NCBI GenBank assembly: GCA_002358975.1
Contig: DEPX01000053.1
Span: 12,701 to 17,778, forward strand
Source of the DNA: Micrococcaceae bacterium UBA3381
GTDB taxonomy: Bacteria; Actinomycetota; Actinomycetes; Actinomycetales; Micrococcaceae
Reading direction: 5' to 3'
DNA length: 5,078 nucleotides
Under the pieces are notes generated by a model. It was not told the DNA's origin. It saw only the letters and a list, made by a program, of their open reading frames with translations, and ran no database searches. The position numbers and the translations under genes are program-made. Positions 1 through 5,078 of the stretch are shown here, in pieces (the first letter of the stretch is position 1; every line of letters starts with the position of its first letter).

Positions 1-84
1 GCTGGTTCAGGTGGATGCGAGTTGTGTTTGATCCCTGCACTGTGCCAGCCCATGCATAATACCGGTTCCAGGCTGGGGATACCG
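1..84. other. Window edge, no supported gene
   Basis: No reading frame here can be assigned. One plus-strand frame ends at a TGA at 29-31 and could be the last nine codons of a gene entering from the left. On the minus strand, an ATG at 53 opens a frame that runs off the edge after 17 codons but has no Shine-Dalgarno sequence. Both are too short to judge. Confidence 0.3.
63..84 (-). terminator. Possible weak terminator hairpin after the VOC gene
   Basis: Read on the minus strand, the bases directly after the TAA stop of the VOC gene can fold into a 7-bp stem with one bulged A (plus-strand arms 63-69 and 77-84, 7-nt loop 70-76). No T-tract follows it. Intrinsic terminators with poor U-tracts have been proposed in actinobacteria, but a stem this short can arise by chance, so the call is tentative. 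Confidence 0.22.
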
Positions 85-735
85 TTAAATCGTGACTGTA
101 CCCTTGGGTGTTGAAAAAGTTACTTCTGCGATACCAGGTGTACCAGACGGGGAGACATATTTGATGTTGAGATCCTCGACGAGTTCTTCTGTGTCGCCGA
201 GCCCCAACCAATCGCGGACTCGTGGCCGGTTGCCTGCGATAGTAATGGAATTGATCGAGGCCTGTGCCGGCTCTGCCTGAGATGGATGTAAGGCTTCGGT
301 GCCTTCAAACCACCGGAGAATATATGGTACCTGTGGGTCTGCGATAAGTCCCTTGATGCCTATTTGCTCCCATTCCAATGTCCGCCCGTCTGGGAAAGTA
401 CGTCCTCCCGGGACCGCTCGCCGGTCCAGACGCTGCTCGAAGGGAGCCATATCGTCAACGGAGACGACCCAGCCCATCCATCCACCGCCCATATTCGACC
501 GGGCGCGAACAGCCTGCCCGAATGGCGCCTTTTCGGCGGCCGGGTGTTCTAGAACCTCGACTATTTCAAAGTATTGACGGTTTTCCATCGGAAAAAATAC
601 ATTACGTGTCCCGAAGCGTGGATGGATACCACCATTAACCCAGTCGATACCTAATTTCTGACTCATTTTGTCAGCGGTAGCAACGAGTCCTTCGGGGCCT
701 ACAGCATAAGAAATGTGATCCAAGCGCATAATCAT
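85..735 (-). CDS. VOC superfamily / glyoxalase-like domain protein
   Basis: A 216-residue soluble protein with no signal peptide or membrane segment. The N-terminus (LDHISYAVGPEGL, residues 5-17) opens like the first beta-strand of the vicinal-oxygen-chelate fold. GGIHPRFGTRN (35-45) and YFEIVEVLEHP (55-65) match the pattern of the 'Glyoxalase-like domain' family (PF13468 type, from memory) common in actinobacteria. H7, H38 and E57 are possible metal or active-site ligands by position, which is inference. The second half (residues about 88-216) probably forms a second, more diverged VOC module. Members of this family rarely have a proven substrate, so glyoxalase activity should not be assumed. 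Two starts are possible, ATG at 735 and ATG at 729 (giving MRLDH). Neither has a good Shine-Dalgarno sequence; only an A-rich GAAAAG precedes them. The gene is separated from its upstream neighbour by a terminator and so probably has its own promoter within 736-810, but I could not pick out a convincing one. Confidence 0.85.
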   Translation of the reverse strand: MIMRLDHISYAVGPEGLVATADKMSQKLGIDWVNGGIHPRFGTRNVFFPMENRQYFEIVEVLEHPAAEKAPFGQAVRARSNMGGGWMGWVVSVDDMAPFEQRLDRRAVPGGRTFPDGRTLEWEQIGIKGLIADPQVPYILRWFEGTEALHPSQAEPAQASINSITIAGNRPRVRDWLGLGDTEELVEDLNIKYVSPSGTPGIAEVTFSTPKGTVTI

Positions 736-810
736 CAGCTTTTCATGTTTTGTGCTCAGGCTTTGAAATAAGTCACAAAATGCGGCTTCTGGGGCTTTTT
801 ATGAAGCTGT

Positions 811-854
811 TTTAGAAAAATCTAGCCCCTCGGTATCAAGTACCAAGGGGCTAG
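811..854 (-). terminator. Intrinsic terminator of the baeRF gene
   Basis: Arms 822-835 and 841-854 pair over 14 positions with a single C-A mismatch and a 5-nt loop (836-840). The outer half of the stem is G+C rich (CTAGCCCCT / AGGGGCTAG). On the minus strand the stem is followed by ATTTTTCTAAAA (821 down to 810), a good U-tract. It begins 16 bp after the TAA stop at 871-873. This is a textbook rho-independent terminator for the minus-strand gene upstream, and it separates that gene from the VOC gene. Confidence 0.88.
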
Positions 855-870
855 CAGTGCTGCTCTAGTA

Positions 871-1965
871 TTAGTAACGCATTAGGGCGGCAACGTTTTC
901 AACCCGGCCGTCAGAGATGATGACGATATCGCCAGAGTTGAGTTTCGTGTGCAGGATAGCGGTGTTGACATCGCCTGTTCCGTCAGACGCGTTCAACGAC
1001 GGATTAATAAATAGCGTATCCACGCGGCCAGCAACGGCTGCTTCGCGAATGAGGTCAGGCTGGACTTCGCCCAACCCGGTACCTGAAACATCTGCAAAGC
1101 GTTCGAAGGCAGCGTCGTCGTTTGAAGCAAAACGTGGTCGAACTACATCCCAGCCGGCATTTTGTAGATCGCGATTGGTCGATGCATCTGGATTTCCAGC
1201 AATAAAATCTTCGGCGATAACTGGATAAGACGAGGAGGCTTTCAACGTGGGTACCGCTTCGGAAACCGTAGCAAGTACCATAGGTTGAGACCGGGCCCGA
1301 CCGAGTAGGTCACCCAGTGTTGCCCCAACTTCGTACAAGTATTGTTGGGCTTCGGTTGTTTGCGCGTCGGCAGCACCACCATGTCCGTGGAACATCGTCC
1401 CGTTAGTGCCGACTGACCGGTTTTGTAACTGTGCTTGACGATCGTCGGTGTTGACGACATCTTCGATCGACTCAGGCACAATGTCTTGTAAATCAAGTTG
1501 GACAACGGAATCTTTGGTGGCATCCAAGAGTCGAACCTTGTTCTTAGAGACCCCTAGAATATAAAAGGCGTGGGACTTTGTAAGAGCCTCAGAAATTGGA
1601 CGCAGTACAAAATGTTCTGCTATTTGCGTGTGCTCAGAAACCGGTACGCCCAAGCGATAAACCAGGTTGAGTCCCCGTGCGCCAAACAGCGCCAGAGACT
1701 CACCCTGTTGCCGAAGAAACGGTGCATCAGTGGCAATAGCATCAAAGGACGCCAGCATATCTTTTGCATCCGATTCCGGGACACCAGCATTAACTAATTT
1801 GCGGCGGGCCTCATTGACCAGTGACTTCACCCGTGTAGCGGTATCCTGAGGTTGATGCTGTGGGGGCGCGGTTGGCAGAAAAATAGTGACCTTAGGACCA
1901 GTGGCTGCAGCCATGGCCTTCAGATCATCAGCTGTGATGTCATCAAAGTATCCGAGTTGTTCCAT
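871..1965 (-). CDS. baeRF-family (bacterial eRF1/Pelota-like) protein
   Basis: A 364-residue cytoplasmic protein resembling the bacterial archaeo-eukaryotic release-factor (baeRF) families, family 3-like from memory, formerly annotated as hypothetical or chemotaxis-type proteins. Residues 1-120 contain the characteristic VTIFLPTAPP segment (26-35), a basic helix, RVKSLVNEARRKL (45-57), and SLALFGARG. A middle domain starts near 128 (HAFYILGVSKNKVRLLDAT, 132-150) and carries a glycine/histidine loop, FHGHGG (192-197). The C-terminal part (about 298-364) looks like an L7Ae/eRF1 domain-3-type fold, with GRVDTLFI (313-320) and the ending SGDIVIISDGRVENVAALMRY region. Release-factor-like or ribosome-rescue/quality-control roles have been proposed for these families on comparative grounds. 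I know of no proven activity for this type. The classical GGQ tripeptide is absent. The start is ATG at 1965, with no Shine-Dalgarno sequence but a -10-like hexamer close upstream, so a leaderless mRNA is possible. Confidence 0.8.
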   Translation of the reverse strand: MEQLGYFDDITADDLKAMAAATGPKVTIFLPTAPPQHQPQDTATRVKSLVNEARRKLVNAGVPESDAKDMLASFDAIATDAPFLRQQGESLALFGARGLNLVYRLGVPVSEHTQIAEHFVLRPISEALTKSHAFYILGVSKNKVRLLDATKDSVVQLDLQDIVPESIEDVVNTDDRQAQLQNRSVGTNGTMFHGHGGAADAQTTEAQQYLYEVGATLGDLLGRARSQPMVLATVSEAVPTLKASSSYPVIAEDFIAGNPDASTNRDLQNAGWDVVRPRFASNDDAAFERFADVSGTGLGEVQPDLIREAAVAGRVDTLFINPSLNASDGTGDVNTAILHTKLNSGDIVIISDGRVENVAALMRY

Positions 1966-1971
1966 GCATCA

Positions 1972-1977
1972 ACAATA
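1972..1977 (-). promoter_or_regulatory. Putative -10 element of the baeRF gene (leaderless)
   Basis: On the minus strand TATTGT (1977 to 1972) matches TATAAT at 4 of 6 positions and ends 6 nt before the ATG at 1965. A start site at the usual distance would fall on or next to the A of the ATG, giving a leaderless transcript. That agrees with the missing Shine-Dalgarno sequence. No strong -35 is visible. Confidence 0.35.
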
Positions 1978-1990
1978 CAACGTGTATCTA

Positions 1991-2013
1991 GGGTTTTGCA
2001 GGGTTCAAAACCC
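1991..2013. repeat. 8-bp inverted repeat in the divergent region
   Basis: GGGTTTTG (1991-1998) and CAAAACCC (2006-2013) form a perfect 8-bp inverted repeat around a 7-bp spacer. It lies just upstream of the putative -10 of the baeRF gene, roughly where its -35 would be, so it could be a repressor or activator operator. It could equally be a stem in a plus-strand RNA. No T-run follows it on either strand, so it is not a terminator. Confidence 0.5.
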
Positions 2014-2025
2014 CAAACCCCGGCT

Positions 2026-2067
2026 ACTCGGTGAAAACAAGACGATGTTTTCACCGGGTGGTTTTTC
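2026..2067 (+). terminator. Terminator-like hairpin without a gene before it
   Basis: CGGTGAAAACA (2029-2039) and TGTTTTCACCG (2046-2056) are perfectly complementary over 11 bp with a 6-nt loop. The stem extends to 14 bp with one G-U pair (2026-2039 / 2046-2059). On the plus strand it is followed by GGTTTTTC (2060-2067), so it reads as an intrinsic terminator in the direction of metY. The nearest upstream gene is on the other strand, so there is no coding transcript for it to end. The same palindrome could instead be a protein-binding operator between the divergent genes. Confidence 0.6.
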
Positions 2068-2090
2068 AAGTCGCCATTTGCTGCAATTTC

Positions 2091-2099
2091 TGGCATAGT
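2091..2099 (+). promoter_or_regulatory. Putative extended -10 promoter of the met operon
   Basis: TGG followed by CATAGT (2094-2099) has the TGn extension and 4 of 6 matches to TATAAT. The predicted start, near 2105-2107, falls just before the first strand of riboswitch helix P1 at 2108. That is where a leader containing the aptamer should begin. No recognisable -35 hexamer sits 16-18 bp upstream, which is acceptable for an extended -10 promoter but keeps the call uncertain. Confidence 0.4.
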
Positions 2100-2107
2100 A
2101 GTGGGTG

Positions 2108-2190
2108 TTGGTCACGAGTGTCAGTAGTAATGCCCCGGCTTACTGACCGGCAACCCTCCACCGCGGTGGGGTGCCCCGGGTGAGGACCAG
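2108..2190 (+). promoter_or_regulatory. SAM-IV riboswitch aptamer
   Basis: This region matches, from memory, the SAM-IV aptamer in front of mycobacterial metY (metC)-metX genes. Shared blocks include GGTCACGAGTG, GCCCCGGCTTACTG, CCGGCAACCCTCC and GGTGGGGTGCCCCGGGTGA. Visible helices are P1 (2108-2113 with 2185-2190, ending in one G-U pair), P2 (GTCAGTA 2120-2126 with TACTGAC 2141-2147) and the base of P3 (ACCC 2153-2156 with GGGT 2169-2172). A likely pseudoknot joins the P2 loop (CCCGG 2134-2138) to CCGGG (2176-2180), as in the core shared with SAM-I. Binding of S-adenosylmethionine should reduce expression of the downstream methionine genes. The downstream gene content independently supports the call. 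Confidence 0.92.
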
Positions 2191-2282
2191 GTCTCATGAC
2201 AAATTGGGACAAGCGCGGGTCTTCGCGCACGTCATATAGCCTGCGCGGTAGACGGGCGTTGAGAAGACCCCTTTAGTTTTAT
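2191..2282 (+). promoter_or_regulatory. Riboswitch expression platform with competing hairpins
   Basis: Between aptamer and start codon, GGGTCTTC (2217-2224) can pair perfectly with GAAGACCC (2263-2270). This closes a long hairpin with an inner stem CGCGCA (2224-2229) / TGCGCG (2242-2247). The closing stem is followed by CTTTAGTTTTAT, a broken U-tract, so it may act as a terminator. A rival short hairpin, GCGCG (2213-2217) / CGCGC (2224-2228), uses the same bases. GGTC at 2218-2221 can also pair with GACC of the P1 3' strand (2185-2188). This gives a plausible switch, but the mechanism is inferred. Confidence 0.5.
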
Positions 2283-2288
2283 AAGGAG
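2283..2288 (+). promoter_or_regulatory. Ribosome binding site of metY
   Basis: AAGGAG lies 8 nt before a TTG codon. An in-frame TAA at 2282-2284 overlaps it, so no earlier start is possible. The next in-frame ATG (2363) would remove the conserved N-terminal TRQIHSG segment. This site therefore fixes TTG at 2297 as the start. Confidence 0.9.
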
Positions 2289-2296
2289 TCTTTGCA

Positions 2297-3634
2297 TTGG
2301 CACAACGCGATATCACTGACCAGTCCACGTGGGGACTTACGACCCGTCAGATCCATTCTGGAATGGTTGAAGATTCAGACTATGGGGCGACGCAGCTGCC
2401 CATTTACCAGACCACAAGTTTTAACTTTCCTGATACGTCGGCAGCTGCTGGGCGTTTTGCCTTATCAGAACTAGGACCGATCTACACTCGGCTGACAAAT
2501 CCGACAAATGATGCCGTTGAGAATAAGATTGCCGCTCTAGAAGGCGGCGTTGGTGCCGTCGTTTTATCGTCCGGGCAGTCTGCAACTACCTTGAGTGTGC
2601 TCAACGTTGCCGGATCGGGAGATTCCGTCGTCGTCTCGACATCGCTATATGGCGGAACACAAAATTTGTTCAAACATACACTTCCACGACTAGGCATTGA
2701 GACCATTTTTGTGCAGGATCCAAACGATTTGGATGAATGGCGCAATGCAATTAAACCCAACACCAAGGCAATCTTTGGTGAAGTGCTCGGTAACCCAAAG
2801 GCTGATGTTCTCGATTTACCTGCGGTTGCTGAAATCGCTCACGAGGCTGGTATTCCGGTAATTATTGATTCTACGCTGACGCCACCAAGCGTATTTCGCC
2901 CATTTGAACACGGCGCTGACATCGTTGTGCATTCGACAACGAAATACTTGAGTGGCCACGCTGCTGTGTTGGGTGGCGTCATCGTTGACTCGGGTAAGTT
3001 TGACTGGACAGCTGACCCAGAAAAGTTTCCCTGGTTCAATGAGCCTGATGAGTCGTATCATGGAGTCGTTTTTGGCACAGACTTTGGACCGCATGGTCCA
3101 CTGGGCGCCAACTTGTCGTATATCATGCGTATCCGCACCCAACTGCTGCGAGACATGGGTAATACTGCCTCACCCTTTAACTCTTATCTGGTGAACATCG
3201 GCTTAGAAACGTTGTCGCTGCGAATGGAACGCCACCTAGCCAACGCACAACGAGTAGCCGAGTGGTTAGAAGCCCATCCACAAGTCGAAAAAGTGCAGTA
3301 CGCCGGACTAGAATCCTCGCCGTACTACGAGCGTGCACAGCAGCTACTGCCGCAGGGTACTTCGGGTATCGTCTCATTTAATATCGTCGGCGGTGCCAAG
3401 GCGGGACAGAAGTTCGCTGAATCATTAACACTGCACAAACTCGTGGCCAATCTGGGCGATGTGCGCTCACTTGTGGTACATCCGGCCACGACGACTCATG
3501 CCCAGCTTTCCGAAGCCGAGCAACTAGCAGCTGGTGTGCATCCAGGCCTGGTTCGTCTATCGGTAGGCCTGGAAGATATCTCAGACATTTTGGACGACCT
3601 GCAGTCTGGCTTTGCAGCCGCTGCAACCGTTTAA
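2297..3634 (+). CDS. metY: O-acetylhomoserine sulfhydrylase (MetY)
   Basis: A 445-residue PLP enzyme of the Cys/Met metabolism family that makes homocysteine and acetate from O-acetyl-L-homoserine and sulfide, the direct-sulfhydrylation route to methionine. The full-length family pattern is present: TRQIHSG (16-22), LPIYQTTSF (34-42), YTRLTNPT (63-70, whose Tyr and Arg contact the neighbouring subunit's PLP phosphate), SSGQSA (91-96) and the Schiff-base lysine K216 in VVHSTTKYLSGH (210-221). Also present are SLVVHPATTTH (391-401) and VRLSVGLED (419-427). The insert after the lysine region (about 236-268, with FDWT and SYHGVVF) is typical of MetY rather than the shorter MetB/MetC enzymes. The usual DNT motif reads DST (191-193), keeping the PLP-nitrogen aspartate D191. 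The start is TTG. The protein closely resembles mycobacterial MetC (Rv3340) as remembered. It is the first gene of the operon, under the SAM-IV riboswitch, with metX 16 bp downstream. Confidence 0.95.
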   Translation: MAQRDITDQSTWGLTTRQIHSGMVEDSDYGATQLPIYQTTSFNFPDTSAAAGRFALSELGPIYTRLTNPTNDAVENKIAALEGGVGAVVLSSGQSATTLSVLNVAGSGDSVVVSTSLYGGTQNLFKHTLPRLGIETIFVQDPNDLDEWRNAIKPNTKAIFGEVLGNPKADVLDLPAVAEIAHEAGIPVIIDSTLTPPSVFRPFEHGADIVVHSTTKYLSGHAAVLGGVIVDSGKFDWTADPEKFPWFNEPDESYHGVVFGTDFGPHGPLGANLSYIMRIRTQLLRDMGNTASPFNSYLVNIGLETLSLRMERHLANAQRVAEWLEAHPQVEKVQYAGLESSPYYERAQQLLPQGTSGIVSFNIVGGAKAGQKFAESLTLHKLVANLGDVRSLVVHPATTTHAQLSEAEQLAAGVHPGLVRLSVGLEDISDILDDLQSGFAAAATV

Positions 3635-3635
3635 C

Positions 3636-3641
3636 AAGGAG
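3636..3641 (+). promoter_or_regulatory. Ribosome binding site of metX
   Basis: AAGGAG lies directly after the metY stop codon and 9 nt before the ATG at 3651. The metX frame is open further upstream, back to 3612 inside metY, but this site and the family's usual N-terminus select ATG 3651. Confidence 0.85.
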
Positions 3642-3650
3642 TTGAAGGTC

Positions 3651-4781
3651 ATGTCATTGGATTTTGAAACAGTGACCGGCCCGGCAACATACGTGGCAGA
3701 TGCTGCCCTACAAACAGCAAATATCGGCGAACTATATTTTGAAACAGGCGGTTATTTACCGCACGTCGAAATCGCTTTTGAAACGTGGGGTACACTTGCG
3801 GCCGACAAATCCAATGCGGTGCTTATCCAACATGCACTGACCGGGGATAGTCACGTTGCCTCATCCCATCAGCTACCAGAGCCCGGCTGGTGGGAATACC
3901 TGGTTGGTCCAGGCAAACCAATCGACACGAGAAAATGGTTTGTTATTGCAACCAACATGATTGGTGGTTGCTATGGGTCGACAGGGCCGTCTTCACTGGA
4001 TCAAAACCAGCTGGCCTATGGCTCCCGCTTTCCTTTTGTGACTCTTCGGGACTCAGTGCATGCCGAAGCCAAACTTGCCGATCTACTTGGAATCGAACGC
4101 TTCCACGCTGTGATTGGTGGCTCTATGGGCGGTGGGCGCGCCTTGGAGTGGTCCATCATGTACCCTGACCGAGTTGCCGGTGTTGGGGTTGTCGCATGTG
4201 GTGGACAATCCACAGCCGAGCAGATTGCTTTCGCTCAAGCGCAGGTTGAAGCAATTCGTCTCGACCCGCACTTCAACGGCGGCGACTACTATGATGGCCC
4301 GGAACCAACCCAAGGGCTGGGCATCGCACGTAGAATCGCGCACATTAATTATCGTTCTGAACCAGAGCTGAACGCTCGTTTTGGCCGAAAGTTTCAAGGC
4401 GATGAAAACCCACTGAATTCTGCAATGACCCAACGTACTGGCCGTTACCAAGTGGAGTCTTACCTCGACTATAAGGCTAAAGATATGGCGACGAGATTCG
4501 ATGCCAATTCTTATATCGCTCTGACCGAAGCGTTGATGTCACATGATGTGGGTCGGGGCCGTGGAGGGCAAGCTGCTGCCATTGCAAGAATATCGGCCAC
4601 ACCTTTCATCGTCGCAGTGAAGTCAGATAGGCTATATTTTCCAGAACAAAGTTACCAATTGGCGGCAGATTTCGGTGCTCAAACGCCGGTAAACATGATT
4701 GATTCACCTATCGGCCACGACGGATTCCTGACCGATCTCCACCAGGTCGCTGATGCTATGACAACAACACTAGGACTTTAA
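3651..4781 (+). CDS. metX: Homoserine O-acetyltransferase (MetX)
   Basis: A 376-residue cytoplasmic alpha/beta-hydrolase-fold acyltransferase that transfers an acetyl group from acetyl-CoA to L-homoserine, supplying the substrate of MetY. The length is typical of the family. Visible elements in order are the oxyanion-hole region HALTGDSHV (61-69), NMIGGCYGSTGPSSLD (102-117), the nucleophile elbow GGSMGGGRALEW with S158, and the conserved GIARRIAHINYRS (224-236), whose arginine probably contacts homoserine. The lid region with NPLNSAMTQRTGRYQVESYL (253-272), VKSDRLYFPEQ with D326 and IGHDGFL with H356 follow, so the Ser-Asp-His triad is complete. The GC-GSTGPSS pattern fits acetyl- rather than succinyl-transferases of the MetX family, which the adjacent metY also supports. 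The ATG at 3651 is preceded by a strong Shine-Dalgarno sequence. The gene sits 16 bp after metY and 4 bp before the next gene, in a riboswitch-controlled operon. Confidence 0.95.
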   Translation: MSLDFETVTGPATYVADAALQTANIGELYFETGGYLPHVEIAFETWGTLAADKSNAVLIQHALTGDSHVASSHQLPEPGWWEYLVGPGKPIDTRKWFVIATNMIGGCYGSTGPSSLDQNQLAYGSRFPFVTLRDSVHAEAKLADLLGIERFHAVIGGSMGGGRALEWSIMYPDRVAGVGVVACGGQSTAEQIAFAQAQVEAIRLDPHFNGGDYYDGPEPTQGLGIARRIAHINYRSEPELNARFGRKFQGDENPLNSAMTQRTGRYQVESYLDYKAKDMATRFDANSYIALTEALMSHDVGRGRGGQAAAIARISATPFIVAVKSDRLYFPEQSYQLAADFGAQTPVNMIDSPIGHDGFLTDLHQVADAMTTTLGL

Positions 4782-4785
4782 ACGT

Positions 4786-5078
4786 ATGCATATTCGCTGG
4801 TCGCACGAAGCACCCCGCCCAGATTCCGATCTGTTGGTATTCCTACACGGATTCGGGGCAGATGAAAATGACCTGTTTCCACTGGGCAACTACTTTGACG
4901 ACCGATTCACGATCGCTAGCGTGCAGGCACCGAAAAAATTGCCCGAACATTTTGGAGGGTATTGCTGGTTCCCAATATCGACAGAGCTTGATGCGAACGC
5001 TGAAGATGTTAAAAATGCCGTGGTACAACTTGATGAATGGGTCCAATCCGTAGCCCAAGACTACCTCAGCGTGTCACT
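4786..5078 (+). CDS. Alpha/beta hydrolase, phospholipase/carboxylesterase type (partial, 5' part)
   Basis: The first 97 codons of a gene cut by the window end. The start MHIRWSHEAPRPDSDLLVFL leads into HGFGADENDL (21-30), the oxyanion-hole strand-turn typical of the phospholipase/carboxylesterase family (Abhydrolase_2, COG0400-like). Next comes FTIASVQAP (41-49), and GGYCWFP (57-63) corresponds to the family's usual 'G-x-x-W(F/Y)' segment. The catalytic Ser (expected in GFSQG), Asp and His lie beyond the window, so activity cannot be confirmed. The ATG is 4 nt after the metX TAA. An AGGA (4772-4775), inside the metX end and 10 nt upstream, is the only ribosome-binding candidate, so translation is probably coupled to metX. 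No promoter separates the two genes. Substrates of relatives are small carboxyl esters or lysophospholipids; a link to methionine metabolism is unproven. Confidence 0.85.
   Translation, partial: MHIRWSHEAPRPDSDLLVFLHGFGADENDLFPLGNYFDDRFTIASVQAPKKLPEHFGGYCWFPISTELDANAEDVKNAVVQLDEWVQSVAQDYLSVS

Noticed and set aside
791..829. Alternative hairpin GGGGCTTTTT (791-800) with AAAAA-tct-AGCCCC
   Set aside because: It needs a 3-nt bulge and uses the left arm and U-tract of the much better terminator at 811-854; probably incidental.
917..1228. 103-codon plus-strand open frame antisense to the baeRF gene
   Set aside because: Low-complexity Ser/Arg/Pro-rich translation typical of a shadow frame; no start signals.
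2007..2023. G-rich minus-strand tract (GGGGTTTGGGGTTTTG), telomere- or G-quadruplex-like
   Set aside because: Only two runs of four G are present, too few for a standard quadruplex, and the tract overlaps the simple inverted repeat.
1966..2296. Possible McbR/TetR-type operator (TAGAC-N6-GTCTA) for methionine repression
   Set aside because: No match to that palindrome is present; the SAM riboswitch accounts for the expected control.
2816..3142. 108-codon open frame on the minus strand inside metY
   Set aside because: Antisense shadow of metY without recognisable domains.
4083..4451. 122-codon open frame on the minus strand inside metX
   Set aside because: It lies entirely antisense to a well-supported gene, has no family resemblance or ribosome binding site, and is explained by codon bias of metX.
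1..5078. Mobile elements, CRISPR arrays, tRNA or rRNA genes
   Set aside because: No transposase or integrase frames, regularly spaced repeats, or tRNA/rRNA-like sequences were seen on either strand; the layout is that of an ordinary chromosomal region.

Overview
The window looks like chromosomal DNA of an actinobacterium with a fairly low G+C content for that phylum, roughly half G+C by eye. The evidence is a SAM-IV-type riboswitch, a class known from Actinobacteria, in front of a mycobacterial-style metY-metX pair. Two other proteins, a Glyoxalase_6-like/VOC protein and a baeRF-type protein, also resemble actinobacterial families. A member of the Micrococcales is my best guess, but this rests on remembered family resemblance and not on a search.

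Layout: positions 1-84 hold no convincing gene. A VOC/glyoxalase-like protein (85-735) and a 364-residue baeRF-family (eRF1-like) protein (871-1965) lie on the minus strand. A strong intrinsic terminator at 811-854 separates them, so they are probably separate transcription units. Positions 1966-2296 form a 331-bp divergent control region. It contains a possible leaderless start for the baeRF gene, two inverted repeats (one an intrinsic-terminator look-alike pointing to the plus strand), a putative extended -10 promoter, a SAM-IV aptamer and an expression platform with competing hairpins. On the plus strand follow metY (2297-3634, TTG start), metX (3651-4781) and the first 97 codons of an alpha/beta-hydrolase (4786 to the window end). 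Spacings of 16 and 4 bp indicate one operon.

How the genes work together: MetX acetylates homoserine with acetyl-CoA to O-acetylhomoserine, and MetY replaces the acetate with sulfide to give homocysteine, the direct precursor of methionine and then SAM. The SAM-sensing RNA in the leader closes the loop by lowering operon expression when SAM is plentiful. The downstream hydrolase is of the phospholipase/carboxylesterase type and has no obvious methionine role. The two minus-strand genes look unrelated to methionine metabolism.

I did not find a clearly new multi-gene system. The most interesting material is the RNA-level architecture of the 1966-2296 region.
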